From contig QFQY01000008.1 in NCBI GenBank assembly GCA_003248805.1, positions 1 to 64,000 on the forward strand: DNA of 64,000 nucleotides. Direction: 5' to 3'. The position numbers and the translations under genes are program-made. Position 1 is the stretch's first letter; every line of letters starts with the position of its first letter. This stretch comes from Chelatococcus sp. Lineage in GTDB: Bacteria > Pseudomonadota > Alphaproteobacteria > Rhizobiales > Beijerinckiaceae. The notes under the pieces were generated by a model. That model was not told where the DNA came from. It saw only the letters and a program-made list of their open reading frames with translations, and did not search any database. This document shows, piece after piece, positions 51,559-62,089 of the stretch.

Positions 51559-51921
51559 GGTCCGTCTCCGGGGCCTTCAGTGGGGCGCGAAGGCGGCGGC
51601 TTCCTTGCGGAAAGCGTGGCCGATCGAGCCTGTCATGCGAAATGGGTCCGCGCTTCCGAAAGCCGGCTGCGCAAGTCGCGGGCTTATGGCGGAAGGTGGG
51701 GCCCAAGTCAATTCCAAACAGCCCCCTCGATTCCAGAACGCCCCGCAAATCCAGACCGCCGGGAGTCGTTTCCCCGCGCCGGGCATTTCGCGAGCGGCCT
51801 CGTGACGCGGGGCAGGGGATGCGGGGCAGGGGATACGGGACATGGGATACGGGGCCGCCTTCCGTGCCGTTCCTGCGCGCGGGTGCTTGCGCTCCGGCGC
51901 CGCATCACCGATATAGCGCCC
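51559..51921. other. Gene-free stretch between rpmH and ffs
   Basis: No gene is seen in 363 bases. It must hold the divergent promoters of rpmH (minus) and the SRP RNA (plus). A short tandem repeat lies at 51807-51855. The SRP RNA promoter is probably around 51885-51915 (TGCGCTC and TATAGC blocks). Confidence 0.6.
51807..51855. repeat. 14-bp tandem repeat (about 3.5 copies)
   Basis: GCGGGGCAGGGGAT occurs twice exactly (51807-51820, 51821-51834), then as the variant ACGGGACATGGGAT (51835-51848) and a partial ACGGGGC. Confidence 0.8.
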
Positions 51922-52015
51922 GGGAGGTTGGCGAGGGACGTCTCACTCGCCAACCGGGTCAGGTCCGGAAGGAAGCAGCCCTAACGAGACCGAACGGGTC
52001 TTCGTCCAGCCTCCC
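51922..52015 (+). ncRNA. ffs: Signal recognition particle RNA (4.5S type)
   Basis: The SRP domain IV core is unmistakable: GGTCAGGTCCGGAAGGAAGC followed by AGCCCTAACG. The ends pair (GGGAGG at 51922 with CCTCCC at 52010-52015) and the arms TTGGCGAG/CTCGCCAA and ACCGAACGGGTCTTCG fold into the rod. It lies directly upstream of dnaX, as in many Alphaproteobacteria. Ends are given to within a few bases. Confidence 0.95.
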
Positions 52016-52095
52016 ACCGCATCCCGTCATGGGCTGTCGGGCCAGCGGCATCGAAGGCCGTTGACCCCCGCGCTCCGAAGCGCCAAACCGAAACG

Positions 52096-53955
52096 ATGAG
52101 CGACGACAGCCTCTCAGGCCCTCCGGCGGACGAGCCGGGTTTCTCCGGCTTCGCGCCCCCGGCCGCGCCGACGCCCGCTGCCGCCTCGCCCTACCGGGTG
52201 CTGGCGCGCAAATACCGTCCGGCCCATTTCGGCGACCTCATCGGCCAGGAGCCGATGGTGCGCACCCTGACCAACGCCTTCGCGGCCGGCCGCATTCCGC
52301 AGGCCTGGATGCTCACCGGCGTCCGCGGCGTCGGCAAGACCACGACCGCCCGCATCCTCGCCCGCGCCCTCAACTACCAGACAGCCGATGGCGGCGGCGG
52401 CCCGACCACGGACCTGCGCGAGTTCGGCGTCCATTGCCGCGAGATCATCGAGGGCCGGCATATCGACGTGCAGGAGATCGACGCCGCCTCCAACAACGGC
52501 GTCGACAACATCCGCCAGATCAACGACGCGGTGCGCTACGCCCCCGTTTCGGCCCGCTACAAGGTCTATATCGTCGACGAGGTGCACATGCTCTCGACCG
52601 GCGCCTTCAACGCCTTCCTGAAGACGCTGGAGGAGCCGCCCCCGCATGCGCGCTTCATCTTCGCCACGACCGAGATCCGCAAGGTCCCTGTGACGGTGCT
52701 GTCGCGCTGCCAGCGCTTCGACCTGCGCCGCGTCGAGGCCGACGTGCTCGTGGCGCATCTCGGGCGCATCTGCGCGGCCGAGGGCATCGAGGCGGAGGAC
52801 GAGGCGCTGGCCGCCGTCGCCCGCGCCGCCGAGGGCTCGGTGCGCGATTCGCTCTCCATCCTCGACCAGGCCATCGCCCATGCGGCCGGGCGCATCACGC
52901 TGGACGACATCCGCTCGATGCTCGGCCTCGCCGACCGGGCTCGCGTCATCGACCTGTTCGAGGCGGTGATGAAGGGCGATGTCGCGAGCGCGCTCGGCGA
53001 ATTGCGTGCCCAGTATGATTCCGGGGCGGACCCGGTCGTGGTGCTGACCGACCTCGCCGAGTTCACCCATCTCGTCACGCGCTTCAAGCTCGTGCCCGAC
53101 GCGGTCAAGGACGGCACGCTCTCGCAGGCCGAGCGGCTGCGCGGCGGCGATTTCGCGCAGCGGCTCTCCGTCCGCGTGCTCGCCCGCGCCTGGCAGATGC
53201 TGCTGAAGGGCATCGGCGAGGTGAAGACGGCCGACCGGCCGATCATGGCCGCCGACATGGTGCTCGTGCGCCTCGCCCACGCCGCCGACCTGCCGACGCC
53301 GGACGAGGCGCTGAAGATGCTGCGCGACGGCACGGGCGCGGTCCCCGCCGGCAACGGCAACGGCGCGTCGGCCCCCCGCCCGCCCTCCGGCGGCGGCAAC
53401 ACCGCGCTCGCCGCCCGTCCCGTTCTCGCCAGCGCCAATCCCGCGCCGGTCCAGGCGCCTGTGGCGCGCGCCGCGGCCGCGCCCTCCGTCGCGATCGCCT
53501 CGCTGGAGGATCTCGTCGCGCTGGCCTCGCAGAACCGCGACATCGTGCTCAAGATCGCTCTCGAGCGCGACGTCCGGCCCGTCCGCATCGAGCAGGGGCG
53601 CATCGAGTTCTCGCTCGCCGAGGGCGCGTCGCGCACGCTGGCCCAGGATCTGTCGCGGCGCCTGAAGGAATGGACCGGCCAGACCTGGATGGTCGCGGTG
53701 GTCAATGCCGAGGGCGGCGCCACGCTGCGCGAGCAGGCCCTCGCCAAGCGCGAGCAGCGCGAGAGCGACGCGGCCTCCCACCCGTCGGTGAAGGCGGTGC
53801 TGGAGCGTTTCCCCGGCGCGCGCATCGTCGATGTGCGCGATCCGCGCGCGCTCGCCGAGAGTGCCGCGGCCGCCGCCCCCGAGGACGAATACCTGCCGGA
53901 TGCCGAGCCGCTGTTCGACGACAGCGAGCCGGATTTCGACGGCATCGATTTTTGA
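52096..53955 (+). CDS. dnaX: DNA polymerase III subunit gamma/tau
   Basis: A 619-residue clamp-loader ATPase. Walker A GVRGVGKT is at residues 75-82, Walker B is VYIVDEVHML, and the SRC sensor lies in TVLSRCQRFDLRR. The zinc module has only one Cys (FGVHCREIIEGRH), which is the alphaproteobacterial form. An Ala/Pro-rich linker (about 415-460) leads to the C-terminal tau domain. No clear A-rich frameshift site for a gamma form was seen. Followed by ybaB after 13 bases. Confidence 0.96.
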   Translation: MSDDSLSGPPADEPGFSGFAPPAAPTPAAASPYRVLARKYRPAHFGDLIGQEPMVRTLTNAFAAGRIPQAWMLTGVRGVGKTTTARILARALNYQTADGGGGPTTDLREFGVHCREIIEGRHIDVQEIDAASNNGVDNIRQINDAVRYAPVSARYKVYIVDEVHMLSTGAFNAFLKTLEEPPPHARFIFATTEIRKVPVTVLSRCQRFDLRRVEADVLVAHLGRICAAEGIEAEDEALAAVARAAEGSVRDSLSILDQAIAHAAGRITLDDIRSMLGLADRARVIDLFEAVMKGDVASALGELRAQYDSGADPVVVLTDLAEFTHLVTRFKLVPDAVKDGTLSQAERLRGGDFAQRLSVRVLARAWQMLLKGIGEVKTADRPIMAADMVLVRLAHAADLPTPDEALKMLRDGTGAVPAGNGNGASAPRPPSGGGNTALAARPVLASANPAPVQAPVARAAAAPSVAIASLEDLVALASQNRDIVLKIALERDVRPVRIEQGRIEFSLAEGASRTLAQDLSRRLKEWTGQTWMVAVVNAEGGATLREQALAKREQRESDAASHPSVKAVLERFPGARIVDVRDPRALAESAAAAAPEDEYLPDAEPLFDDSEPDFDGIDF

Positions 53956-53968
53956 GGAGGAGACGATC

Positions 53969-54289
53969 ATGCGCGACATGATGGGGCTGATGAAGCAGGC
54001 CCAGGCCATGCAGCAGAAGATGGCCGGCGTTCAGGCCGAGCTCGAGACGATCGAGGTCGAGGGCACGGCCGGCGGCGGCATGGTCACGGTCACGACCACC
54101 GCCAAGGGCGCCTTCAAGGCGGTGAAGATCGACCCGTCGCTGTTCGTCGCCGACGAGCGCGAGATCCTCGAGGACCTGATCGTCGCGGCCGCCAACGATG
54201 CGAAGGCCCGTGGCGAGCGGGTGATGCAGGAGCGCATGGCCGAGATCACCAAGGGCCTGCCGATCCCGCCGGGCATGAAGCTGTTTTGA
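53969..54289 (+). CDS. ybaB: Nucleoid-associated protein, YbaB/EbfC family
   Basis: A 106-residue small DNA-binding protein, MRDMMGLMKQAQAMQQKMAG at the start and KGLPIPPGMKLF at the end, both typical. TTGAGGAGGAGAC gives a strong ribosome binding site before ATG 53969. The order dnaX-ybaB-recR is conserved in bacteria. Confidence 0.95.
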   Translation: MRDMMGLMKQAQAMQQKMAGVQAELETIEVEGTAGGGMVTVTTTAKGAFKAVKIDPSLFVADEREILEDLIVAAANDAKARGERVMQERMAEITKGLPIPPGMKLF

Positions 54290-54301
54290 TCGCCTGCCGC
54301 C

Positions 54302-54380
54302 GTCATGCCCGGGCCTGACCCGGGCATCTCAGGCCGACAGGGCTTACCTCCCGAGATGGTCGGGGCAGGCCCGACCATGA
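54302..54380. repeat. Intergenic dyad repeat, family 4 copy 5
   Basis: TCATGCCCGGGCCTGACCCG with GGGCATCTCAG, and CGAGATGGTCGGGGCAGGCC with CGACCATGACG: two dyads between ybaB and recR. Confidence 0.65.
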
Positions 54381-54396
54381 CGAGTGTCAGGATAGC

Positions 54397-55002
54397 ATGT
54401 CCCGCGCCATCGCCGGCCCCGAAATCGAGCGGCTGATCCAGCTCCTGGCCAAGCTGCCGGGGCTGGGGCCGCGTTCCGCGCGCCGCGCCGCGCTGCATCT
54501 GGTCAAGCGGCGCGAGCAACTGCTCGGACCGCTCGCCGAGGCGATGAATGTCGCGCGCGAGCGCATCGTGGTCTGCCGGACCTGCGGCAACATCGACACC
54601 AGCGACCCCTGCTCGATCTGCCGCGACGCGCGCCGTGACGATTCGGTCATCGTCGTCGTCGCCGACGTCTCCGATCTCTGGGCGCTGGAGCGCTCGGGGG
54701 CGGTCGCCGGGCGCTACCATGTGCTGGGCGGGGTGCTCTCCGCGCTCGACGGCATCCGGCCCGAGCATCTGACGCTGGACGCGCTCGTCGCCCGCGCGGC
54801 CGACCCTGCGGTGAAAGAGATCATCCTGGCGCTCAGCGCCACCGTCGACGGCCAGACCACCGCGCATTACGTCACCGATCTGCTGGCACATCTGCCGGTC
54901 AAGGTGACCAAGCTCGCCCATGGCGTGCCGGTCGGGGGCGAACTCGACTATCTCGACGACGGCACGCTCGCGGCCGCCATCCGCCAGCGCACGGGCTTCT
55001 GA
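54397..55002 (+). CDS. recR: Recombination protein RecR
   Basis: A 201-residue recombination mediator of the RecFOR pathway. It shows the helix-hairpin-helix (LAKLPGLGPRSARRAALHL), the four-Cys zinc finger (CRTCGNIDTSDPCSICRD) and the Toprim domain (IVVVADVSDLWALERSG). The length is the family norm. It ends the dnaX-ybaB-recR cluster. Confidence 0.97.
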   Translation: MSRAIAGPEIERLIQLLAKLPGLGPRSARRAALHLVKRREQLLGPLAEAMNVARERIVVCRTCGNIDTSDPCSICRDARRDDSVIVVVADVSDLWALERSGAVAGRYHVLGGVLSALDGIRPEHLTLDALVARAADPAVKEIILALSATVDGQTTAHYVTDLLAHLPVKVTKLAHGVPVGGELDYLDDGTLAAAIRQRTGF

Positions 55003-55012
55003 CGGGCTCCCG

Positions 55013-55696
55013 TCAGAATTTGTAGCCCAGGCTCGCGCGGCCGATATGCGAGCGCGCCTCGTACTCGCCGGCCACGCCGGGCAGCACGAGCGACGGGCCG
55101 AACGAGGCCTTCCCGAAATCGGTGTAGCGGTATTCGAGGCCCAGGATCACATTGTCGGTCATGGCGAAGTTGATGCCGGCGCCGGCCGTCCAGCCGGTGC
55201 GCGAGGCCGTGGCGCGTTCGGCCAGCCCCGTCGCCGTGGCGAAGGTCTGCCGCTCGATCTCGGTGAAGGCGGCGCCACCGGTGCCGTAGATCAGGAAGCG
55301 GTCGAAAGCGAGGCCCAGACGGGCCCGCAGCGAGGCCTGCCAGTCCTGCCTGATGCGCCCGGAGAGGGCGACGCCGTCGAGCCGGCTTGTCTGGTTCAGC
55401 GCCTCGACATCGCCCTCCGCGCCCAGCACGATCCCGCCGAGCTGGTAGTCGAAGCCGAGATGGGCGCCGCCCAGCGCCGCGCCCGAATCGTCGCGGAGCA
55501 CGGCGGGCACGCCGGAGAGCCGCGTCCGGCCCCAGGCATAGCCGGCCTGGACGCCGAGATGCAGCCCGGTCCAGGAGAACAGCGGCGGCAGCTCGGGAGC
55601 CGGCGGCAGCGCGTCCCGGCGCAGATCGGCGGCGCCGGCGGCGCCCGCCGTCAGCATCGCGAGACCCGTGATGGCGGCTGTGAGGGACCTGTTCAT
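55013..55696 (-). CDS. Outer membrane beta-barrel protein (Omp25/Omp31-like)
   Basis: A 227-residue outer membrane protein with a signal peptide MNRSLTAAITGLAMLTAGAAGA, a Pro-rich spacer, and alternating strands such as WTGLHLGVQAGYAWG, VILGLEYRYTDFG and the terminal RASLGYKF ending in Phe, the usual barrel assembly signal. It is an eight-strand type small barrel common in Rhizobiales. It is convergent with recR, with 10 bases between the stops. Confidence 0.88.
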   Translation of the reverse strand: MNRSLTAAITGLAMLTAGAAGAADLRRDALPPAPELPPLFSWTGLHLGVQAGYAWGRTRLSGVPAVLRDDSGAALGGAHLGFDYQLGGIVLGAEGDVEALNQTSRLDGVALSGRIRQDWQASLRARLGLAFDRFLIYGTGGAAFTEIERQTFATATGLAERATASRTGWTAGAGINFAMTDNVILGLEYRYTDFGKASFGPSLVLPGVAGEYEARSHIGRASLGYKF

Positions 55697-55871
55697 GCTC
55701 GCTTTCCGGGGCGTGGGCGCCGCCGTCTCGCGGAGCCCGTCGCCCCCGATCAGAAAGCGTTAACCTTAACAATCCGCTAAGCTGGCGCCGGTCATCTCCG
55801 CCGCGGGAACAATTTGCGGAGCGCCGGGGTTGCCCGCAAGCTGTCGCGTCTGGCGGCGGGGACGATCTCGG

Positions 55872-56921
55872 ATGGCTTTTCTGAAACGCATCACCGGCGC
55901 GGCCGGGATCGGGGTCGCGCTCGGATATCTCCATCGCAAGCTCACCGGCCGCACCAATCGGGAAAGGCTGGACGCAGCGCGTGGCCGCTTCGCGCGGACG
56001 CCCTGGCAGATGACCTGGCTCGGCTGGAAGGACGTGATGCTCCGCTTCGCTCGCAACGTCGCCGACAACCGCCTGAGTTCGCTCGCGGGCGCGGTCGCCT
56101 TCTTCACGCTGCTGTCGCTGGTGCCGGCGCTGTCGCTGGTGGTCACGATCTACCGCTATCTCACCGACCCCGCCACGATCGCAGGGCAGCTCGACACCGT
56201 CACCACCGTCTTTCCGCAGGCGGCGCGCGAACTGATCCACGAACAGTCGATGCGGCTCGCCAGCCAGCCGGTCTCGCCCCTGTCCTGGACGTTCATCGTC
56301 AGCCTCCTCGTCGCGGCATGGTCGGCCAATGCGGCGATCAAGGCGGTCTTCGACGCGCTGAACATCATCTATCGCGAAACGGAGAAGCGCAGCTTCCTCT
56401 GGCTCAACATCATATCCCTCGGGACGACGGTGAGCGGCGTCGTGCTGCTCGTGGCGGCGCTGACGGCCATCGCCAGCGTGCCCGTGGTGACGGCGCTGTT
56501 TCCCTTCGCCTTCGAGCTCGAGCGGCTGCTGCGCCTCGTGCGCTGGCCGGCCTTCCTCGTCGTCGCGACGCTGTCGATCGCCTGCCTCTACTGGATCGGG
56601 CCGAGCCGCGAGCGCGCCCGCTTCGTCTGGGTGCTTCCGGGCGCGCTCTGCGCCGCGATCCTGTGGGCGGCGGCCTCCTGGGTGTTCTCCTGGTATGTCG
56701 GCACGCTTGGCAACTACACCGCGACCTACGGTTCGCTCGCGACCGTGGTCGTCTTCATGACCTGGCTCTGGCTCTCGGCGATGATCGTGCTGGCGGGGGC
56801 GGAGTTCAACGCCGAGCTGGAGCACCAGACGGCCCGCGACACCACGACCGGCCGTCCGAAGCCGCTCGGCAGCCGCGGCGCCACCATGGCGGACCGGGTC
56901 GGTGCCCCGGTGGCGGACTGA
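55872..56921 (+). CDS. YihY/BrkB family inner membrane protein
   Basis: A 349-residue integral membrane protein with about six helices, and the family text DNRLSSLAGAVAFFTLLSLVPALSLVVTIYRYL and WLWLSAMIVLAGAEFNAELE. The family was once called RNase BN, but that assignment is obsolete; its function is unknown, possibly lipid transport. ATG 55872 chosen; the upstream 14 codons are Arg-rich. It is 10 bases upstream of the FAD oxidoreductase gene. Confidence 0.9.
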   Translation: MAFLKRITGAAGIGVALGYLHRKLTGRTNRERLDAARGRFARTPWQMTWLGWKDVMLRFARNVADNRLSSLAGAVAFFTLLSLVPALSLVVTIYRYLTDPATIAGQLDTVTTVFPQAARELIHEQSMRLASQPVSPLSWTFIVSLLVAAWSANAAIKAVFDALNIIYRETEKRSFLWLNIISLGTTVSGVVLLVAALTAIASVPVVTALFPFAFELERLLRLVRWPAFLVVATLSIACLYWIGPSRERARFVWVLPGALCAAILWAAASWVFSWYVGTLGNYTATYGSLATVVVFMTWLWLSAMIVLAGAEFNAELEHQTARDTTTGRPKPLGSRGATMADRVGAPVAD

Positions 56922-56931
56922 GAGGAATCCC

Positions 56932-58173
56932 ATGCTCGACGCAGGCGAGACGCATCAGGCCGATCTGCGCAGCGGCCGCAGCCCGTGGTTCTCGGGCCCG
57001 TCCCGCCCGCCCAGCCGCGAGGTGGAGGCCGACATGCGCTGCGACGTCGCCATCGTCGGCGGCGGCATCACCGGCGCGCTCCTCGCCGAGCACCTGACGG
57101 CGCGCGGCCTCGACGTCGTCCTGGTCGACCGCGAGCGCGAGGGCTACGGCAGCACGCTCGCCTCGACCGCGATGCTGCAATGGGAGATCGACCAGCCGCT
57201 CGCCCGGCTCGCCATGCTCAACGGCTTCGAGCGCGCGGCGGATGTCTATCGCCGCAGCTTCAAGGCGGTCGAGGGGCTCGTCGGGCTGGTCGCCGATCTC
57301 GGCATCGGCGCGGCCTTCTTCCCGCGCGACACCGTCTATCTCGCCGCGGGCGAGGTCGGTCCGCGCGAGCTTGCCGAGGAGCATGCGCTGCGCGCGCGCG
57401 CCGGGCTTCCCGGGGCCTTGCTCGGTCATGCCGAGCTGCTCGGCGCTTACGGCTTCGATCGGGCGGCGGCGATCGTCTCCCCGGGCTCGGCCGAGGCGGA
57501 CCCGTTGAGCCTCTGCCATGCGCTGCTCGGCGTCGCCGGAGCGCGCGGCGCGCGCCTCGTCCGCGACGAGGTGGTGTCCTATGACTGCACGGCCCGCAGC
57601 GCCATGGTCGGGCTCGCCGGCGGCCGCTCGATCGAGGCCGGGCATGTCGTGCTCGCGACCGGCTATGTGATGCCCGAGGGGCTGGCGAGCGGGCTGCACG
57701 AGGTCGCCGCGAGCTGGGCCATCGCGACCGAGCCGCAGCCCGAGCCTGTGCTGTGGCGGGGGCGGGCGCTGGTCTGGGAGGCGTCGGAGGACTACGTCTA
57801 CATGCGCACCACGACGGATGGCCGCATCGTCTTCGGCGGCGAGGACGAGAGCATCGAGGACCCGGACCTGCGCGAGCGGCTGGAGCCGGACAAGGCGCAG
57901 GCCCTGCTCGCCAAGCTCCGCGCGCTGCTGCCGGAGGCGTCCACCGGGCTGGGCCACGTCTGGTCCGGCGCCTTCGGGACGACGGTGGACGGGCTTCCGC
58001 TGATCGGCCGGCTACCGGGCCGGCCGCGCCTGCTCGCGGCCTATGGCTATGGCGGCAACGGCATCACCTTCAGCTTCCTCGCCTCGCGCGTGATCGGCGC
58101 GCTGATCGCGGGGGAGGAGGCCGGCTGGTTCCGGCACTTCGCGCTCGACCGGCCCGACCCGACCCAGGGCTGA
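56932..58173 (+). CDS. FAD-dependent oxidoreductase (DAO family)
   Basis: A 413-residue flavoprotein. The dinucleotide-binding fold is DVAIVGGGITGALLAEHLTARGLDVVLVDR (about 41-70) and the C-terminal FAD contact is YGYGGNGITFSFLASRV. DAO enzymes oxidise amines or amino acids, for example glycine or sarcosine. The substrate is unclear. AGAGGAA precedes the ATG. It likely shares a transcript with the YihY gene. Confidence 0.87.
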   Translation: MLDAGETHQADLRSGRSPWFSGPSRPPSREVEADMRCDVAIVGGGITGALLAEHLTARGLDVVLVDREREGYGSTLASTAMLQWEIDQPLARLAMLNGFERAADVYRRSFKAVEGLVGLVADLGIGAAFFPRDTVYLAAGEVGPRELAEEHALRARAGLPGALLGHAELLGAYGFDRAAAIVSPGSAEADPLSLCHALLGVAGARGARLVRDEVVSYDCTARSAMVGLAGGRSIEAGHVVLATGYVMPEGLASGLHEVAASWAIATEPQPEPVLWRGRALVWEASEDYVYMRTTTDGRIVFGGEDESIEDPDLRERLEPDKAQALLAKLRALLPEASTGLGHVWSGAFGTTVDGLPLIGRLPGRPRLLAAYGYGGNGITFSFLASRVIGALIAGEEAGWFRHFALDRPDPTQG

Positions 58174-58196
58174 GTCGTGGGGGGACGCGCGCGCCC

Positions 58197-58645
58197 TCAG
58201 CGCGTCAGGATGTGCGTGCGGGTCGGGTTGTCCGCGACCCGCTGGAACCCGAGCGAATCCCAGAACAGGGCGGCGCGCTCGTCGGCGGCCCGCAGGCTCA
58301 GCCGCCCGGCGAGGTCGAGCCCCTGCTGGACCAGCGCGGTCGCGAGCACGCGGCCGAGGCCGGTCCGGCGGAAGGGCGGTCGCACATAGAGATGGCGCAG
58401 GCGCAGGAGATCCGGCCCGGGATCGTAGGGGTCCGGCGTGATCGCGCCCAGCGCCGCGAGCCGTCCATCGGCGAAGGCGGCGAAGCCGGCATGGTCGGCC
58501 TCCGGCCCGGCATAGCGGCCCGCCCGCCATTCCCCGGCGAAGGTCTCGACCAGGCGGTAGCCCTCGGCCCTCGCTTCCTCGCGCAGCGTCGGAAAATCGT
58601 CCGGCAGCTCTTCCGAGAGCCGGACGATCTGGATCGGGACGCCGG

Positions 58646-58649
<4 letters not shown>
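58197..58649 (-). CDS. GNAT family N-acetyltransferase
   Basis: A 150-residue acetyltransferase with the GNAT acetyl-CoA loop in FRRTGLGRVLATALVQQGL preceded by the strand LLRLRHLYVRPP. The substrate is unknown. Its start overlaps the cysK stop by ATGA, so it is the third cistron after Rrf2 and cysK. Confidence 0.85.
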
Positions 58650-59632
<983 letters not shown>

Positions 59633-59719
59633 GGTCGTCGCCTCCGTGGGCTCGGCTGGTTTTCGACGAGGCTAGTCTAATTCACAGATCAAGTCGACAG
59701 AAACGAATAAATCACATTT

Positions 59720-60168
59720 TCAGATCGTGAAATCTGCTCCGGGACTGTCCTGTCCGAGCACCTGCCGCTCCTGCGCCTGCCGGCAGAGCTCCTCGACCGT
59801 GATGCCGTCGAGGCGCGCCAGGAACGCCTCGGTCGCCCGGCCGACCTCGGGAGAGATCACCTCCTCGATGAGGCGGGAGCGTGGCAGGGGCTCCTGCCCG
59901 TTCTCGTCCTCGTCCTGCAGCGCGACGCGCGCGATCTCGCCGGCGCTGATCCGGCGCCGCTCGCGCGCCAGCGCGTAGCCCCCGCGCGGCCCTCGCATGC
60001 CCTTCAGGATGCCGGCGCGCACCAGCGCCTGCAGCAGCGTCTCCAGATGGCGCGGCGGCAGGTCGTGCCGCGCCGCGAGCAGCCGCGCCGCGACCGGCGC
60101 CGGCCGGGCGTGGAGGGCGATATCGACGACCGCCGCGATCGCCAGCAGGCTGCGGCGCGAGAGCAGCG

Positions 60169-60172
<4 letters not shown>
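59720..60172 (-). CDS. Rrf2 family transcriptional regulator
   Basis: A 150-residue Rrf2 protein: LSRRSLLAIAAVVDIALHA, LPPRHLETLLQALVRAGILKGMRGPRGGYALARERRRIS (winged helix). The three-Cys iron-sulfur cluster motif of IscR is missing; only one Cys (ELCRQAQ) is present, so it probably does not bind a cluster. Located between dut and cysK, it may be a CymR-like sensor of cysteine synthesis. Overlaps the dut stop by ATGA. Confidence 0.88.
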
Positions 60173-60645
<473 letters not shown>

Positions 60646-60648
60646 GCC

Positions 60649-61920
60649 TCAGCCCGCCGTCGGCACGAGCCTGGCGAGATGCGCGACGAGCCGGGCCGCC
60701 ACCTCCTGCTTGGCGAGCGTAGGCCAGGTCTCGACGCCCTGGGCGCTGACGAGGTGGACCGTGTTGGCGTCGCCGCCCATCACGCCCGTCCCGCCGACAT
60801 CGTTGGCGACGATCAGGTCGCAGCCCTTCTTCGCGAGCTTGGCCCGGGCATGGTCGATGACGTTCTGCGTCTCGGCCGCGAAGCCGACGACGAGGGGCGG
60901 CCGGCCCGCCTTGCGATGCGCGACGCTGGCCAGAATGTCGGGGTTCTCGACGAGGGCGAGCGCAGGCGCGCCGCCGCCGTCCTTCTTCATCTTCTCCGCC
61001 GCCGCGTCGGCGACGCGCCAGTCGGCCACGGCGGCGGCGAAGATCGCGATGTCGGCCGGCAGCGAGCCCTCGACGGCCGCCAGCATCTCGCGCGCCGATT
61101 CGACATGCACCGTCTCGACGCCGTCCGGATCGGGCAGGGCGACCGGCCCGCTGACCAGCGTCACCCGCGCTCCCGCCGCCGCTGCTGCGGCTGCGATGGC
61201 ATGGCCCTGCTTCCCGGAGGAGCGGTTGGCGATGTAGCGCACCGGGTCGATCGGCTCATGCGTCGGGCCCGAGGTGATCAGCACATGCCGGCCCGCGAGC
61301 GCGCCGGCGAGGTCGGCATGCGCCCCCGGAAGGCGGCCCAGAAAGCCGATGGCGCGCGTCGCAGGCGGCTTCTCGCCGGCGAGAGCGAGCTCGATGGCGG
61401 CGATGATCTCGGCAGGCTCGGCCATGCGGCCGGGGCCGCTCTCGCCGCGCTCGGCCATGGCGCCGGAATTGGGGCCGACGACGAGCACGCCGTCCTTCTG
61501 GATCTGCGCGACGTTCCGCCGCGTCGCGGGGTGCTGCCACATGCGCGGGTTCATCGCGGGCGCGACCAGAACGCGCTTGTCGGTGGCGAGCAGGGCGGTC
61601 GAGGCGAGGTCGTCCGCCTGCCCGGTCGCCATCTTGGCGATGAGGTCGGCGGTGGCCGGCGCCACGACCAGCAGGTCGGTCGAGCGCGACAGGGCGATAT
61701 GGCCGATATCGGCCTCGTCGGTGAGCGAGAACAGGTCGGTGAAGCAGCGCTCCCCCGCCAGCGAGGAGACCGACAGCGGCGTCACGAACTGCTCGGCCGC
61801 TCGGGTCAGGATGCAGCGCGTGGCGATGCCGCGGTCCTTCAGCCGGCGGATCAGTTCCAGGCACTTATAGGCGGCGATGCCGCCGCCGATGATCAGGAGG
61901 ATGGAGCGGGATGCGGACAC
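60649..61920 (-). CDS. coaBC: Bifunctional phosphopantothenoylcysteine decarboxylase / phosphopantothenate-cysteine ligase
   Basis: A 423-residue coenzyme A biosynthesis enzyme. The N-terminal flavin domain shows LIIGGGIAAYKCLELIRRL, DIGHIALSRSTDLLVVAPATAD and APAMNPRMW; the C-terminal ligase domain begins LAGRHVLITSGPTHEPIDPVRYIANRSSGKQG. Where E. coli Dfp has a catalytic Cys (ACGDIGPGRM) this protein reads AERGESGPGRM, perhaps the alphaproteobacterial norm. It is upstream of dut. Confidence 0.95.
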   Translation of the reverse strand: MSASRSILLIIGGGIAAYKCLELIRRLKDRGIATRCILTRAAEQFVTPLSVSSLAGERCFTDLFSLTDEADIGHIALSRSTDLLVVAPATADLIAKMATGQADDLASTALLATDKRVLVAPAMNPRMWQHPATRRNVAQIQKDGVLVVGPNSGAMAERGESGPGRMAEPAEIIAAIELALAGEKPPATRAIGFLGRLPGAHADLAGALAGRHVLITSGPTHEPIDPVRYIANRSSGKQGHAIAAAAAAAGARVTLVSGPVALPDPDGVETVHVESAREMLAAVEGSLPADIAIFAAAVADWRVADAAAEKMKKDGGGAPALALVENPDILASVAHRKAGRPPLVVGFAAETQNVIDHARAKLAKKGCDLIVANDVGGTGVMGGDANTVHLVSAQGVETWPTLAKQEVAARLVAHLARLVPTAG

Positions 61921-61994
61921 GGGGCTGGCTCCGGGCTCGAGGCGCCGCGTTTCGTAGCATCAGGGGGGCGGGGATGTCATGGGGCGTGGTGGCG

Positions 61995-62074
61995 GTCATT
62001 GCGAGCGCAGCGAAGCAATCCAGGGAACCGCCGCGCTCTGCGACACTGGATTGCTTTGCTGCGCTCGCAATGAC
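61995..62074. repeat. Palindromic intergenic repeat, family 1 copy 3
   Basis: GTCATTGCGAGCGCAGCGAA and the right arm GCTCGCAATGAC, with AGCAATCCAG/CTGGATTGCT inside, between coaBC and amn. Confidence 0.85.
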
Positions 62075-62089
62075 GGCAGGGACCCCCGC

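Noticed and set aside
55872..56921. Ribonuclease BN annotation for the YihY/BrkB protein
   Set aside because: The protein is entirely membrane-spanning and lacks a metallo-beta-lactamase nuclease motif; the historical name is wrong.
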